Origin: CAYLLT01 sp964591605
GTDB lineage: Bacteria; Planctomycetota; Phycisphaerae; UBA1845; PWPN01
Length of the DNA stretch: 10,673 nt
Direction: 5' to 3'
Assembly (NCBI GenBank): GCA_964591605.1
Contig: CAZQEN010000280.1
Span: 1-10,673 of the forward strand
Shown: piece after piece, positions 1 to 7,564 of the stretch
How positions within the stretch are numbered: the first letter of the stretch is position 1
How the letters are laid out: the number at the start of each line of letters is the position of its first letter
Translations under genes and position numbers: made by a program
The notes under the pieces: model-generated
The model's input: the letters and a program-made list of their open reading frames with translations, nothing else
What the model was told of the DNA's origin: nothing
Databases searched by the model: none

Positions 1-1
1 G

Positions 2-865
2 CCCCGGATCTTTGACAAGTCAGGCACCCCCCGACCCGCCAGCGCCATCGGCAACGTCATCCTGTTCACCGGCCGCTGGCTCGACCCGGAGACCGGGCTC
101 TACGAATACCGCCACCGCTACCTCGACCCGCGTACGGGCCGATTCACCACCCGCGACCCGATCGGCGTTTGGGGAGACCCGTTCAACCTGGGTAATGGCC
201 TCGCGTACGTCGGCAACGATCCTTGGATGCTGATCGATCCTTACGGATTATGGACCTGGGACGGGGTTTTTGACACGGTTCAGACAGGCCTGGACTACGC
301 CGGATTCATTCCGGGCATCGGCGCCGTTCCCGATGTAGTGAACGCTGGAATCAGTGCTGCACGAGGTAATTATGCAGAAGCAGGCATCAATCTCGCGGCC
401 GCGCTCCCAGGGCCAGGAGACCTCGCCAAGGGCGGGAAGATGGCTCTCGACGCTGGTCAGAAGCTGCGTAAAGGCTTCAAGGCAGCCCCACCCCCGCCCA
501 AGCCAAGAAGTGGAAAACCGTGCCCTGATCCCGGCAAGCCTTCTAAGATACTCAACAAGGCCGGGAAACCGTACCCTTCCATTATCGATCCCAGGACTGG
601 CAAGGAAATCCCCTTTCCAAGCGGCAACTTGACGAAAGTGCCGGAAGCCGATCGCGTACCTTGGGGGTTGAAGGAGCGTGGGGACTTCATAAGACAATGG
701 ATTGAAAAGGGACATCGGGAGCCACCAGGAGGATGGAGCCAATACGACATTCATCACATTCATCCTCGTGAATATGGCGGAACGAATGTGTTCGAGAACC
801 TTGTGCCAGTGAAGCGCGGCCAAGATGGTCACGAACAATTCAATGCCTTCTGGCGCGATTACTAG
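2..865 (+). CDS. RHS-repeat polymorphic toxin, C-terminal part with HNH nuclease tip (5' truncated by window)
   Basis: The reading frame is open from base 2, so this is the last 287 residues of a much longer gene. Residues about 17-79 are the RHS-repeat-associated core, with GRWLDPETGLYEYRHRYLD, RTGRFTTRDPIG, NGLAYVGNDP and the closing DPYGLW. This core forms the end of the secreted or surface shell that encloses the toxin. Residues about 85-160 are a hydrophobic Gly/Ala-rich pre-toxin segment (GFIPGIGAVPDVVNAG, ALPGPGDLAKGGK), often seen between shell and toxin. A Pro/Lys/Gly linker follows. The last 45 residues hold an HNH/Endo VII-type nuclease: IHHIHPREYGGTN with H251 and H252, ENLVP with N266, and GHEQF with H277, ending FWRDY. 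By family knowledge it would cut nucleic acid in competitor cells or siblings. The next gene looks like its immunity protein. Third codon positions become less GC-rich after the DPYG motif, as expected for an exchanged tip. The exact HNH subfamily is not certain. Confidence 0.9.
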   Translation, partial: PRIFDKSGTPRPASAIGNVILFTGRWLDPETGLYEYRHRYLDPRTGRFTTRDPIGVWGDPFNLGNGLAYVGNDPWMLIDPYGLWTWDGVFDTVQTGLDYAGFIPGIGAVPDVVNAGISAARGNYAEAGINLAAALPGPGDLAKGGKMALDAGQKLRKGFKAAPPPPKPRSGKPCPDPGKPSKILNKAGKPYPSIIDPRTGKEIPFPSGNLTKVPEADRVPWGLKERGDFIRQWIEKGHREPPGGWSQYDIHHIHPREYGGTNVFENLVPVKRGQDGHEQFNAFWRDY

Positions 866-878
866 GATTTGAGCCGCA

Positions 879-1424
879 ATGCAAGAGAAAGATATTCAAT
901 GGGTGATCTCCGACATTCGCCTAGAGCAATCGAGGGGCACAACTGTCCCTGATCCGGGACAAGACGTGGCGTTTCCTTTGCTTTCCAGAATTGTCCCGAG
1001 ATCCGGATCGGCTGGTACACGAGAGCTGGAGGAGATACTCGGATTAACCTTACCGGACGATTTGCGGAAGCTTTGGGCCACCGTTGACGGCCTAAGACTC
1101 TTTGAGGATGTCAAGTACGGGCAGTGGGGACTGATCATCTGGTCACCGAGCCAGGTGCTCGTCAATCACCCTGGACTCATTTCGGGGAGAGAGCACCAGT
1201 TCCGAGATGGCGATCTGTTAATCGGAGACTTTCTGGGAGATGCCGACCTGTTGATGGCCCGCTGCGACGCGAACAAGAGCGACTTTGGTTCAATCATTGT
1301 TGCACGACCGATCGATCCTCCCGAGGAGTGGCCTGTTGTAGCAACCTCCCTCACTGCTTTTCTGGCGGCGTTGCTGCATACCCGTGGAAAAAAGTTCTGG
1401 GAACATACACCTGGCCCATCCTGA
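879..1424 (+). CDS. SUKH (SMI1/KNR4) family immunity protein, probable antidote to the upstream HNH toxin
   Basis: The gene encodes 181 residues. The SUKH signature is at residues 47-75: a helix with TRELEEILGLTLPDDLRKLW followed by the turn VDGLRLF. Next come a strand-rich middle (GLIIWSPSQVLV, GDLLIGDFLGDADLLMARCD) and a C-terminal helix (SLTAFLAALL). SUKH proteins are the commonest cytoplasmic immunity proteins of polymorphic toxin systems and often neutralise HNH-type nucleases by direct binding. The gene starts 13 bases after the toxin stop, so it is very likely co-transcribed with it. The ribosome-binding site is weak: AGGA lies 11 bases before the ATG and overlaps the toxin stop codon, which suggests translational coupling. 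Codon use is more AT-rich than in the genes right of 2579, as for the toxin tip. A SUKH protein with another role is possible, but the position after an RHS tip makes immunity the best reading. Confidence 0.86.
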   Translation: MQEKDIQWVISDIRLEQSRGTTVPDPGQDVAFPLLSRIVPRSGSAGTRELEEILGLTLPDDLRKLWATVDGLRLFEDVKYGQWGLIIWSPSQVLVNHPGLISGREHQFRDGDLLIGDFLGDADLLMARCDANKSDFGSIIVARPIDPPEEWPVVATSLTAFLAALLHTRGKKFWEHTPGPS

Positions 1425-1434
1425 CAGGCTGTTG

Positions 1435-1451
1435 TGGGCTGTGGCAGCCCA
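1435..1451. repeat. Short perfect hairpin after the immunity gene
   Basis: TGGGCTG and CAGCCCA are perfect complements around a 3-base loop, 10 bases after the immunity stop codon. No T-run follows, so it is not a standard intrinsic terminator. It could stabilise the 3' end of the toxin-immunity mRNA. The rest of the 137-base gap (1425-1561) shows nothing else recognisable. Confidence 0.4.
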
Positions 1452-1561
1452 GTGGCTTGTCGGCCAGGTTTTGCGCGGCGGCCGAGGACGTGGAGTCTTG
1501 CCCGTAAGCGGACGGTGTCCCACTTCACCCGGGTGAATTCCCCAAAGGACCGGAATGACTG

Positions 1562-2134
1562 ATGCCAGACCGGGAATTCATACATTCGACCATCGATGTT
1601 ACTTCGACATTGCTCTGCGCGCTCGATTCAGGTATGCGAGTGAGGCTGGATGAGCCGCAACCAGCCCCGCACCCCTTCATGGTTGAACGCACCGACGTCG
1701 CAGACCTTGAACGTGGTATTTTCTTCCTGTTTAGGCCTCAATGGCTCTATGGGCCGTTTCAAGCGATGGCTATCTCGGGTGGTCACAACCTTGGAAAGTA
1801 CACTATCTCGCCTGGCGTGAATCATTCCGCCGTCTCAGTCTATTTCCAGGGCGAACGTATCGATCAAGGGCGACGGCGGTTCGGAAGCTGTGTTGTCTCA
1901 TGGCATCGTGATTGGCTGGAGATGCCGGCGAAGATTGTCCGACCAACGCCACCAGAAGTCGAGGTGTGGTTCAAACGCATCGTGAAGCACCTGTCGTCGG
2001 GAATCGTGATAAAGGCAGGTGTTCACCGGTATCGCGTGTGTAAGGGTGTCGTCGCCGATCCCGACGTCCGGAATTGTCTCCCGCCCTTCGACTTCATCCC
2101 ATGGGGCGATGACGTGCTTCCCTTCAAGAGATAA
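1562..2134 (+). CDS. Hypothetical protein (190 residues) in the RHS cassette, possible second immunity gene
   Basis: I do not recognise the family. The protein is soluble by appearance, with no signal peptide or membrane segment. Its middle alternates short hydrophobic stretches with aromatics (ERGIFFLFRPQWLYGPFQAM, SAVSVYFQGERID, SCVVSWHRDWLEMP), suggesting a beta-rich fold. The C-terminus ends PPFDFIPWGDDVLPFKR. The start is the first ATG in this frame; an AGGA sits 12 bases upstream, which is a weak signal. It lies on the toxin strand, 137 bases after the SUKH gene, and shares its less GC-rich codon use, so it probably entered with the cassette. RHS loci often carry orphan tips and extra immunity genes downstream, hence the immunity guess, but nothing in the residues proves it. 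The absence of stops over 190 codons and a plausible amino-acid composition support a real gene. Confidence 0.6.
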   Translation: MPDREFIHSTIDVTSTLLCALDSGMRVRLDEPQPAPHPFMVERTDVADLERGIFFLFRPQWLYGPFQAMAISGGHNLGKYTISPGVNHSAVSVYFQGERIDQGRRRFGSCVVSWHRDWLEMPAKIVRPTPPEVEVWFKRIVKHLSSGIVIKAGVHRYRVCKGVVADPDVRNCLPPFDFIPWGDDVLPFKR

Positions 2135-2208
2135 AAAGCCAGCGCGGTACTGTCCAAGACGGCCCAACGCCCAGCAGCGGATACTGCATATCCGTCCGGT
2201 GAACCCCG

Positions 2209-2522
2209 TCAGGTTGTCGGGTCCTGATTCTCGGCGTGGGCGGCCTTCCAGCGGTGGGGCAGGAGCTGATCGAGCTGGCCGACGGGGGTTTCGGCAATTC
2301 GGGTCAGGACATCCTTCAGGTATGTGACGGGGTCGACACCGTGCCGCTCGCATGTCGCCACGAGGCTGGCCAATACGGCGCCGGTTCGCCCGCCGTGGTC
2401 GCCGCCGGCCAGCCGCCAGTTCTTGTCGAAAACTCGCGGCGGAGAGCGGCCCGGGACGATCGGCCGCAGCGCGTTTTCCGCCGGCTCGGCGCGGCTGGAT
2501 TGTCGATGGCCAGATCGCCGCT
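2209..2522 (-). pseudogene. IS66-family transposase, C-terminal remnant with frameshift
   Basis: Read on the minus strand, the piece matches the conserved C-terminal end of IS66 transposases. SGDLAIDN (2499-2522) corresponds to the usual 'L-IDNN-AE' motif. AENALRPIVPGR, NWRLAGGDHGGRTGAVLASL, TYLKDVLTRI and QLLPHRW follow, with the stop at 2209-2211. The first motif is in a different frame from the rest, so there is an indel near 2495. About seven residues (SPPRVFD) also interrupt the normal GRKNW run. Everything N-terminal (most of the roughly 500-residue family length, including the DDE Asp residues) is missing, so it is dead. No terminal inverted repeats could be assigned. It sits between the toxin cassette and the backbone gene at 2579 and marks an old transposon boundary. 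The 74 bases between the 1562-2134 gene and this remnant show nothing else. Confidence 0.85.
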
Positions 2523-2540
2523 TTTTACGCCGCGCGAAGA

Positions 2541-2546
2541 TATACT
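2541..2546 (+). promoter_or_regulatory. Candidate -10 box for the membrane protein gene
   Basis: TATACT lies 32 bases before the ATG at 2579, just beyond the transposon remnant. No convincing -35 box is found 16-18 bases upstream. This is only a tentative promoter. Confidence 0.25.
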
Positions 2547-2578
2547 GAGGTCGGGCGGGGGCACCGAAGGAGGATCCG

Positions 2579-3817
2579 ATGGACCAGGTGTTCATCTATC
2601 CCAACTGGCACGTCGCGGTGGTTCACTATCCGCTGGGGCTCCTGGCCGCGGGCCTGATCATCGAGGTCTTCAGCGTTTTCTGGCGGCACAGCACGGTCCG
2701 GCAGGCCGGACGGTGGATGATGCTCATCGGTGCGATGGCGAGCGTGCCGGCCGTTACCCTGGGGCTGTACGCCTTTCGCGACGTCATGGCGCCGGGGCCC
2801 ATCGATGATGAGGCAACCTGGCATCAGGCGGTCAAAGGAAGTGACTGGACGACGACCCAGTGGGAACACGTGGAGAGCCACCTGTGGTTCGAGGCGGGCG
2901 GGTCGGCGCTCGCGGTGCTGGCGGTGGTGGTGTGGCTGGCCTGCTCGGACCTCGGGCGGCGGCGATTCTATGCGCCGGGGCTGATCCTGCTGCTCATCGC
3001 GATGGGGCTGATGTCCGCGGGCGCGTGGTACGCGGGCGAAGGCGTCTATCGGCATCGCGTGGCCGTCCAGCCCGCGACCACAGAAAAGGCGGAGGCCGCG
3101 CCGCCCTCGCTGGAGCCCGCCCCGGCCACCGGCACCGCCGAGGCTGCCAGCCCGTCGGCTCCCGCGGCCGATCCGGTGGCGGTGGACGCCGAGAGCGAGC
3201 CGGATCATCACGAGGCGGGGCCAGCCGGCGTGGAAAGGTACATTGCGCCGATGGAGCTTCACCTGCTGCTGGCGGGGATGACCGTGGCCGTCGCCCTGGG
3301 GGCGATCGGCCTCACGCTGAGGCGGTGGGCGGTGATTCACTCGATGTCGATCGTAGCGGCCGTCAGCGCGGCGCGGATGGCGGAGGTGCCGGACTACCGG
3401 CTGCGGCCCGAATCGGCCGGGCGGCCGGTGCCGGAGCCCCGCCCGACGATCCCGGCGCTGCCGTCCATCTATCCGGCCCGCGTGTGGCTCTGGGCGCTGC
3501 TGCTGGGGCTGGGCACGGCCGCGGCCGGCGCCTGGCTCACCGGAGACTGGCAGCTCACATCGGTCACACACGCGCTTCGTCAGGGATTCTCGCTCACCCG
3601 GGCCGGCCGACTGCCTGTCCACGCCGTCGCGGGCGCCGTCCTGCTGCTGCTGCTGTTCCTGGGGGCGGTTTTCACCCGTGTGGCCCCACGACACCGTGTA
3701 TTCACGCTGCTGATCGTGCTGGTGCTGGTGATCGCGGTGGCTGCCCAGATGTGGCTGGGGATTCTGCTGCTGTTCGATTCCGACCAGGGCCCCTTGACCG
3801 GATTCAACGCCGCGTGA
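2579..3817 (+). CDS. Polytopic membrane protein with DUF2231-like N-terminal domain
   Basis: The gene encodes 412 residues. The ATG follows a strong GGAGG Shine-Dalgarno at good spacing. About eight hydrophobic segments are visible, near residues 12-34, 46-66, 105-122, 133-155, 226-246, 302-320, 347-366 and 374-398. The first four resemble DUF2231: NWHVAVVHYPLGLLAAGLI with two His near the membrane edge, then a Gly/Ala-rich second helix ending LGLYAFRD. A low-complexity Ala/Pro/Glu-rich linker (about 163-215) separates two halves. The second half ends AAQMWLGILLLFD and has His in or near helices (H228, H348). In other genomes DUF2231 proteins often sit near cytochromes or copper and redox proteins, and some are suspected haem-binding membrane proteins. 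No biochemical role can be read here. The gene is convergent with the oxidoreductase gene, 18 bases apart, and appears to be transcribed alone. Confidence 0.82.
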   Translation: MDQVFIYPNWHVAVVHYPLGLLAAGLIIEVFSVFWRHSTVRQAGRWMMLIGAMASVPAVTLGLYAFRDVMAPGPIDDEATWHQAVKGSDWTTTQWEHVESHLWFEAGGSALAVLAVVVWLACSDLGRRRFYAPGLILLLIAMGLMSAGAWYAGEGVYRHRVAVQPATTEKAEAAPPSLEPAPATGTAEAASPSAPAADPVAVDAESEPDHHEAGPAGVERYIAPMELHLLLAGMTVAVALGAIGLTLRRWAVIHSMSIVAAVSAARMAEVPDYRLRPESAGRPVPEPRPTIPALPSIYPARVWLWALLLGLGTAAAGAWLTGDWQLTSVTHALRQGFSLTRAGRLPVHAVAGAVLLLLLFLGAVFTRVAPRHRVFTLLIVLVLVIAVAAQMWLGILLLFDSDQGPLTGFNAA

Positions 3818-3835
3818 ACTTTCGGGCACCCCGCG

Positions 3836-6800
3836 TCAGTTCGGGATACTGCGCCGGGATGATCTGCCCGGCGCGCGTTTGAGCGCCGAGAGAATCTGTT
3901 CGGCCCTGCTGCGGGCGGCGGCCATCTTCGGCCACCGCACCTCGGCATAGCCAGTGATCGTCTCGGGCGTACGCAGCACCTCGACATACTGGCGATAGCC
4001 CGCCTCATCGTTGAACGCAAAGCCGTCGACGAGGCCCTCGTACCAGGCGAGGAGCTGGCGGTCCTCGCGATGCCAGCCGGGCATGAGCCTGCGCATGAAC
4101 CGCATGCTGCGGATGAAATACAGCGACCAGTGCGGCACCGAGATGTCGAGCTGTTTGCCGAAGAAGCGCGGATGGAACGTGCGCTTGTAGCGGATGCGGT
4201 CGCCGTTGGAGGGATTCACGTTGTATCGCTGCCGGTCGCGGCGGAGCTTCTCATAGCTGGTCAGCAGGTGGGCGACGTAGAACTCGTCCTTGATGAGCAT
4301 CAGCCGGGCGAGATTCCACACGACCGCGCGGGTGGCGGCGAAGCCGTGCTGGTCGAGATCGGCGAGGAAGACGCGGCGGACGCGCTGCACGTAGCGCTGT
4401 GCGTACCGCACGCCGCCCCACTGCTGCAGGTCGTAGATGCGGACGGCGATGTCGCGCATGGTCTGCCGGTCGAGCTCGCGGCAGGCCCGCAGCGTGGTGA
4501 GAACCAGGTGCTTGTAACTGCGGGCGAGCTTGGTGTCGGGCAGGCGGCGCCGGCCGGTCGCGCCGGGGATCTCGTTGCGCAGGGCGCGGCGCTTGCCCAG
4601 CAGGCGCATGTTGAGGTAGGCCGCCTTCTCGCGCACCGTCCGGGCGAGCGAGTCGCCGCGGGGCAGATGCTCGGTGAAGAGCTCTGGATGGCTAACCAGC
4701 TTGCGGCCGATGTCGAACGCGCGGAGGTTCTTCTTGAAATCGGCGCGAATCGTGCGGCGGATGCCCTCCTTCATCGCCTCGAGCGAGACCGGGATGTGGC
4801 CGCGCTGATAGGCGACGCCCAGCATCGTGATGTTGGCGTAGAGTTTCGTCCCGAAGATCCGCTCGCAGAGCGAGGCGATCCGTGCGGAGAAGTACTGGTC
4901 GGCCCGCGTCGCCGACTGAAGGGTGCGTTCGAGGTCGTCGACGGCAAAGGTGTCACGGCCCATGAGGGTGCGGATGGTGGGCGTCCAGTCCGTATTGATG
5001 ATGGCCACGGTGCGGTCGGGAGCGGCCACGCGCCAGACGGACTTGGAATCGACCGCCCGGACGGCTTCGAGCGGGTCGAGCCCGATGAGCAGGTCGGCTT
5101 TGCCGTAGCCCAGGGTCATGCTCGGATGAATCAGCGGGGCCCGGGTTTCTGCACCTTCGTCCGGGATCTCGCCCTGGGCGTCCTGCTTGCTGAAAATGAG
5201 CTGAGAGAACACCGCGCCGTTGCGGATGGCCAGACCCTTCTTGTCGCTGAACTGGACGTGGTACCCCTCATGTTGGCCGGCGTGTACGAGGATGCTCGTG
5301 GCGGTGCCGATGCCCATGCCGCCCACGCCCGCGATCCACGCCCGCCACACCTGGCCTTCGAAATGGATCCTGGGCTCAGGGATATCCTCGAGCATGATGT
5401 TGTGGCCGCGCGGCGTCGGCGGACGCTTGCGCGTGACCGTCACCTCTTCGAACGACGGGCAGGCATCCAGGCGGGCGCACGCCCCGTCGTTCACGCACCA
5501 GGACAAATCGGTCTGGATCTTGGGTCCGTAGTCCGTGTGAGAGATGGTGAGGCCGGGGCAGCCGGTCTTGTTCGTACATTCGAGGCAGAACTCGCACACC
5601 TCCGGCGTGACGTTCATGTAGGTCTTGCGCCGCACGAAGCCGCGCCGGCGCTGCTCGGCGCGCTCGCCGCTCATGCGCCGCCGCTGATACGTGATGCCGC
5701 ATTCCTTGTCGGCGATGATGATCTTCACGCCGTCGCGCAGGATGGTGCGCTCGAGCAGGCGCTTGTAAGGCCGGCGTTTGTCGGGGTTGACCCGTACGAT
5801 CGGGCAGCGGTCGTTGGTGATCGCGGTGACGATGCTCTCGATGCTCTGGGCCATGATCGGGCGGTCGAGCAGGTCAGTGTTGAGCGAGGGCAGCGGCTGA
5901 TGGCCGGTCATGGCCGTCGTGTCGTTGGCCAGAATGATGTACGTGATGTCCTGACGCGTGGCGATCGAGTTGCTGATCGCCGCCGAGCCGGAGTGGAAGA
6001 ACGTCGAGTCGCCCATGAAGACGACCTGTTTGTTGCGGATGAACGGGTCGATGCCGCTGCCGGTTCCGCCGCCCAGACCCATGCCCGAATAGTTGTGCAT
6101 CAGGGAGGCGTTGGGCTCGAACATGAGCATCGTGTAGCAGCCGGTGTCGCCGTGGAAGACCAGGTCAACGGCCCCCCGGCCGTGATGGCGCCGCATGTAT
6201 GCCTCGTCCGCGAACTGCTGTTTGATCTGCAGGAAGACATTCGCGGAGTCGCGGTGAGGGCAGCCCGGGCAGAACGTGGGGGTGCGGGCGGGGATGTCGG
6301 CCTCGATTTTCGCGGTGTTGGCGATGACCCGGAGCTCCGCCTCGATGCCCGCTGCGGCCTGCCGGGCGAGCGGTGAATCGATCGCCCTCAGGAATCGCCC
6401 GATCCGGTCGGCAACGATCGAGACATTCAGCCCCAGTACCGACGGGAAGCCCGCATTCCCACCCGGGAACTGCTTGCCCCAGATCTGAGCCAACAGACGT
6501 GCGGCACCGGCGTCTCGCCGATGCTGCGCAGCCGAGACGGCTGTGCCACACCCGCTTTGTGCGAACCGGACGGCGATCTCGGCGATCTGCTCTTCGATGA
6601 ACGAGCGGCGCTCTTCGACCACCAGCACGTGTGTGAACCGCGCGAGCAGCGGCTCGATCCGGCGCCGGTCGAGCGGATACGTGACGCCCAGCTTGAGAAC
6701 AGGCACCTGGCCCGCCAGCCCGATGTCGCTCAGGGCCTGCGTGACGTACTGGTAGGCCAGACCGCTGGTGACGATAACGACCTCGTCCGCACCGGGCAGA

Positions 6801-7564
6801 TCCTCGAAGCGGTTGACGCCGAGTCGTTCAACCTCTTTATGCAGCTTCTCGAAGCGCTGCGGCAGTTCGACTTCCCGCCGGCCGGTACGCGGCGGGAGCA
6901 GCACGGTGGCCTCGAGATTGAGCGCATCGGTGTTGAGATCAAGACGATGACGACTGTTGGTGAGAGGATAATGGTTGGGCCGGCAGACGACGCTGCCACC
7001 GCCCTCGGCGAGCGTCGTCGTGATGACATATCCGATGTACAGACTGCTGGCCTGCGACAGTTTGAATGCGATCCCGACGAAGTCCTTGACTTCCTGGACC
7101 GTGCTCGGCTCGATCGTGGGCAGGAACACGTGGCGGGCGAGGAAGCGCGAGTCGGCGGGAACCTGCGTGCTCTCGCTCCACGGATCGTCACCGACGACGA
7201 TGATCGCCCCCCCTTCCGGGTGAGCACCGGCGAGGTTGCCCAGGGCGATGGCATCGCTGGCCACGTGCATGCCGACGCTCTTGAAGACCGCCATCGCCCG
7301 CAGCGGCGCCATCTGGGTGCCGTTGACCGCCGCAACGGACAGCGCCTCGTTATTGGCGAGTCGCCCTTCGATGCCGTGTTCCCTGAGCAGGGATCCGCAG
7401 TCGGCGAGCACGTCAAAGAAGGTGGCCACCGGCGAGCCGGGATAGCCGGTCAGCAGGTGGACCCCCCCATCGGTTTCGAGAGCGCCCTTGACCAGCAGCT
7501 CGTTGCCGTTGAAGACGTCGGTACCGCTGTCGCGAAGGAATTTAGGTGGTGTGGTCTGACTCAT
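3836..7564 (-). CDS. Fused indolepyruvate (2-oxoacid):ferredoxin oxidoreductase, IorA-IorB type with C-terminal DUF6537-like region
   Basis: The protein has 1242 residues. This family oxidatively decarboxylates aryl- or branched 2-oxoacids with CoA to acyl-CoA and CO2, reducing ferredoxin. Residues about 15-200 form the TPP pyrimidine-binding domain (LTGYPGSP at 38-45; NNEALS with E73, the likely TPP-activating Glu). A transketolase-C-like domain spans about 255-400. The TPP-binding domain spans about 430-600: FCPGCPHR (431-438), GDTGCYT (472-478), GDSTFFHSG (518-526) and N547, giving the metal/TPP GD-x27-N motif. The Fe-S domain spans 654-710, with C657, C660, C663 and C669-Pro, then C690, D693, C696 and C702-Pro. 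The IorB gamma domain follows from about 738 (GVGGMGIGT, 746-754; DKKGLAIRNGAVFSQL, 774-789). The last 270 residues match the extra region of fused aerobic-type enzymes, with a typical GYAEVRWPK near the end. The start codon follows an AGGGAAG stretch. It stands alone without a ferredoxin or acyl-CoA synthetase gene beside it. The substrate cannot be told from sequence. Confidence 0.96.
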   Translation of the reverse strand: MSQTTPPKFLRDSGTDVFNGNELLVKGALETDGGVHLLTGYPGSPVATFFDVLADCGSLLREHGIEGRLANNEALSVAAVNGTQMAPLRAMAVFKSVGMHVASDAIALGNLAGAHPEGGAIIVVGDDPWSESTQVPADSRFLARHVFLPTIEPSTVQEVKDFVGIAFKLSQASSLYIGYVITTTLAEGGGSVVCRPNHYPLTNSRHRLDLNTDALNLEATVLLPPRTGRREVELPQRFEKLHKEVERLGVNRFEDLPGADEVVIVTSGLAYQYVTQALSDIGLAGQVPVLKLGVTYPLDRRRIEPLLARFTHVLVVEERRSFIEEQIAEIAVRFAQSGCGTAVSAAQHRRDAGAARLLAQIWGKQFPGGNAGFPSVLGLNVSIVADRIGRFLRAIDSPLARQAAAGIEAELRVIANTAKIEADIPARTPTFCPGCPHRDSANVFLQIKQQFADEAYMRRHHGRGAVDLVFHGDTGCYTMLMFEPNASLMHNYSGMGLGGGTGSGIDPFIRNKQVVFMGDSTFFHSGSAAISNSIATRQDITYIILANDTTAMTGHQPLPSLNTDLLDRPIMAQSIESIVTAITNDRCPIVRVNPDKRRPYKRLLERTILRDGVKIIIADKECGITYQRRRMSGERAEQRRRGFVRRKTYMNVTPEVCEFCLECTNKTGCPGLTISHTDYGPKIQTDLSWCVNDGACARLDACPSFEEVTVTRKRPPTPRGHNIMLEDIPEPRIHFEGQVWRAWIAGVGGMGIGTATSILVHAGQHEGYHVQFSDKKGLAIRNGAVFSQLIFSKQDAQGEIPDEGAETRAPLIHPSMTLGYGKADLLIGLDPLEAVRAVDSKSVWRVAAPDRTVAIINTDWTPTIRTLMGRDTFAVDDLERTLQSATRADQYFSARIASLCERIFGTKLYANITMLGVAYQRGHIPVSLEAMKEGIRRTIRADFKKNLRAFDIGRKLVSHPELFTEHLPRGDSLARTVREKAAYLNMRLLGKRRALRNEIPGATGRRRLPDTKLARSYKHLVLTTLRACRELDRQTMRDIAVRIYDLQQWGGVRYAQRYVQRVRRVFLADLDQHGFAATRAVVWNLARLMLIKDEFYVAHLLTSYEKLRRDRQRYNVNPSNGDRIRYKRTFHPRFFGKQLDISVPHWSLYFIRSMRFMRRLMPGWHREDRQLLAWYEGLVDGFAFNDEAGYRQYVEVLRTPETITGYAEVRWPKMAAARSRAEQILSALKRAPGRSSRRSIPN
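3851..3880 (+). terminator. Possible terminator of the membrane protein gene inside the 3' end of the oxidoreductase gene
   Basis: GCGCCGGG (3851-3858) and CCCGGCGC (3867-3874) are perfect complements around an 8-base loop. GCG and then a short TTT follow in the plus direction. The hairpin is 34 bases after the stop codon at 3817. The T-run is weak, and the bases are also coding on the other strand, so this is tentative. Confidence 0.35.

Noticed and set aside
1504..1510. GTAAGCG, resembling the terminal bases of IS66-family inverted repeats
   Set aside because: It is about 700 bases from the transposase remnant, with a gene in between. No matching CGCTTAC end was found, and seven bases are too few to call an element end.
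2525..3829. A 434-codon minus-strand open frame opposite the membrane protein gene
   Set aside because: The product is Arg/Gln/His-rich low complexity. The plus strand has a strong ribosome-binding site and well-formed membrane helices.
2860..3882. A 340-codon open frame in another plus frame within the membrane protein gene
   Set aside because: It is a Gly/Arg/Ala-rich translation typical of an out-of-frame reading of GC-rich DNA.
4070..6376. A 768-codon plus-strand open frame antisense to the oxidoreductase gene
   Set aside because: It is a mirror of a GC-rich gene, with a translation rich in Arg, Asp, Glu, Val and His and no recognisable domain. The minus-strand protein has clear catalytic motifs throughout.
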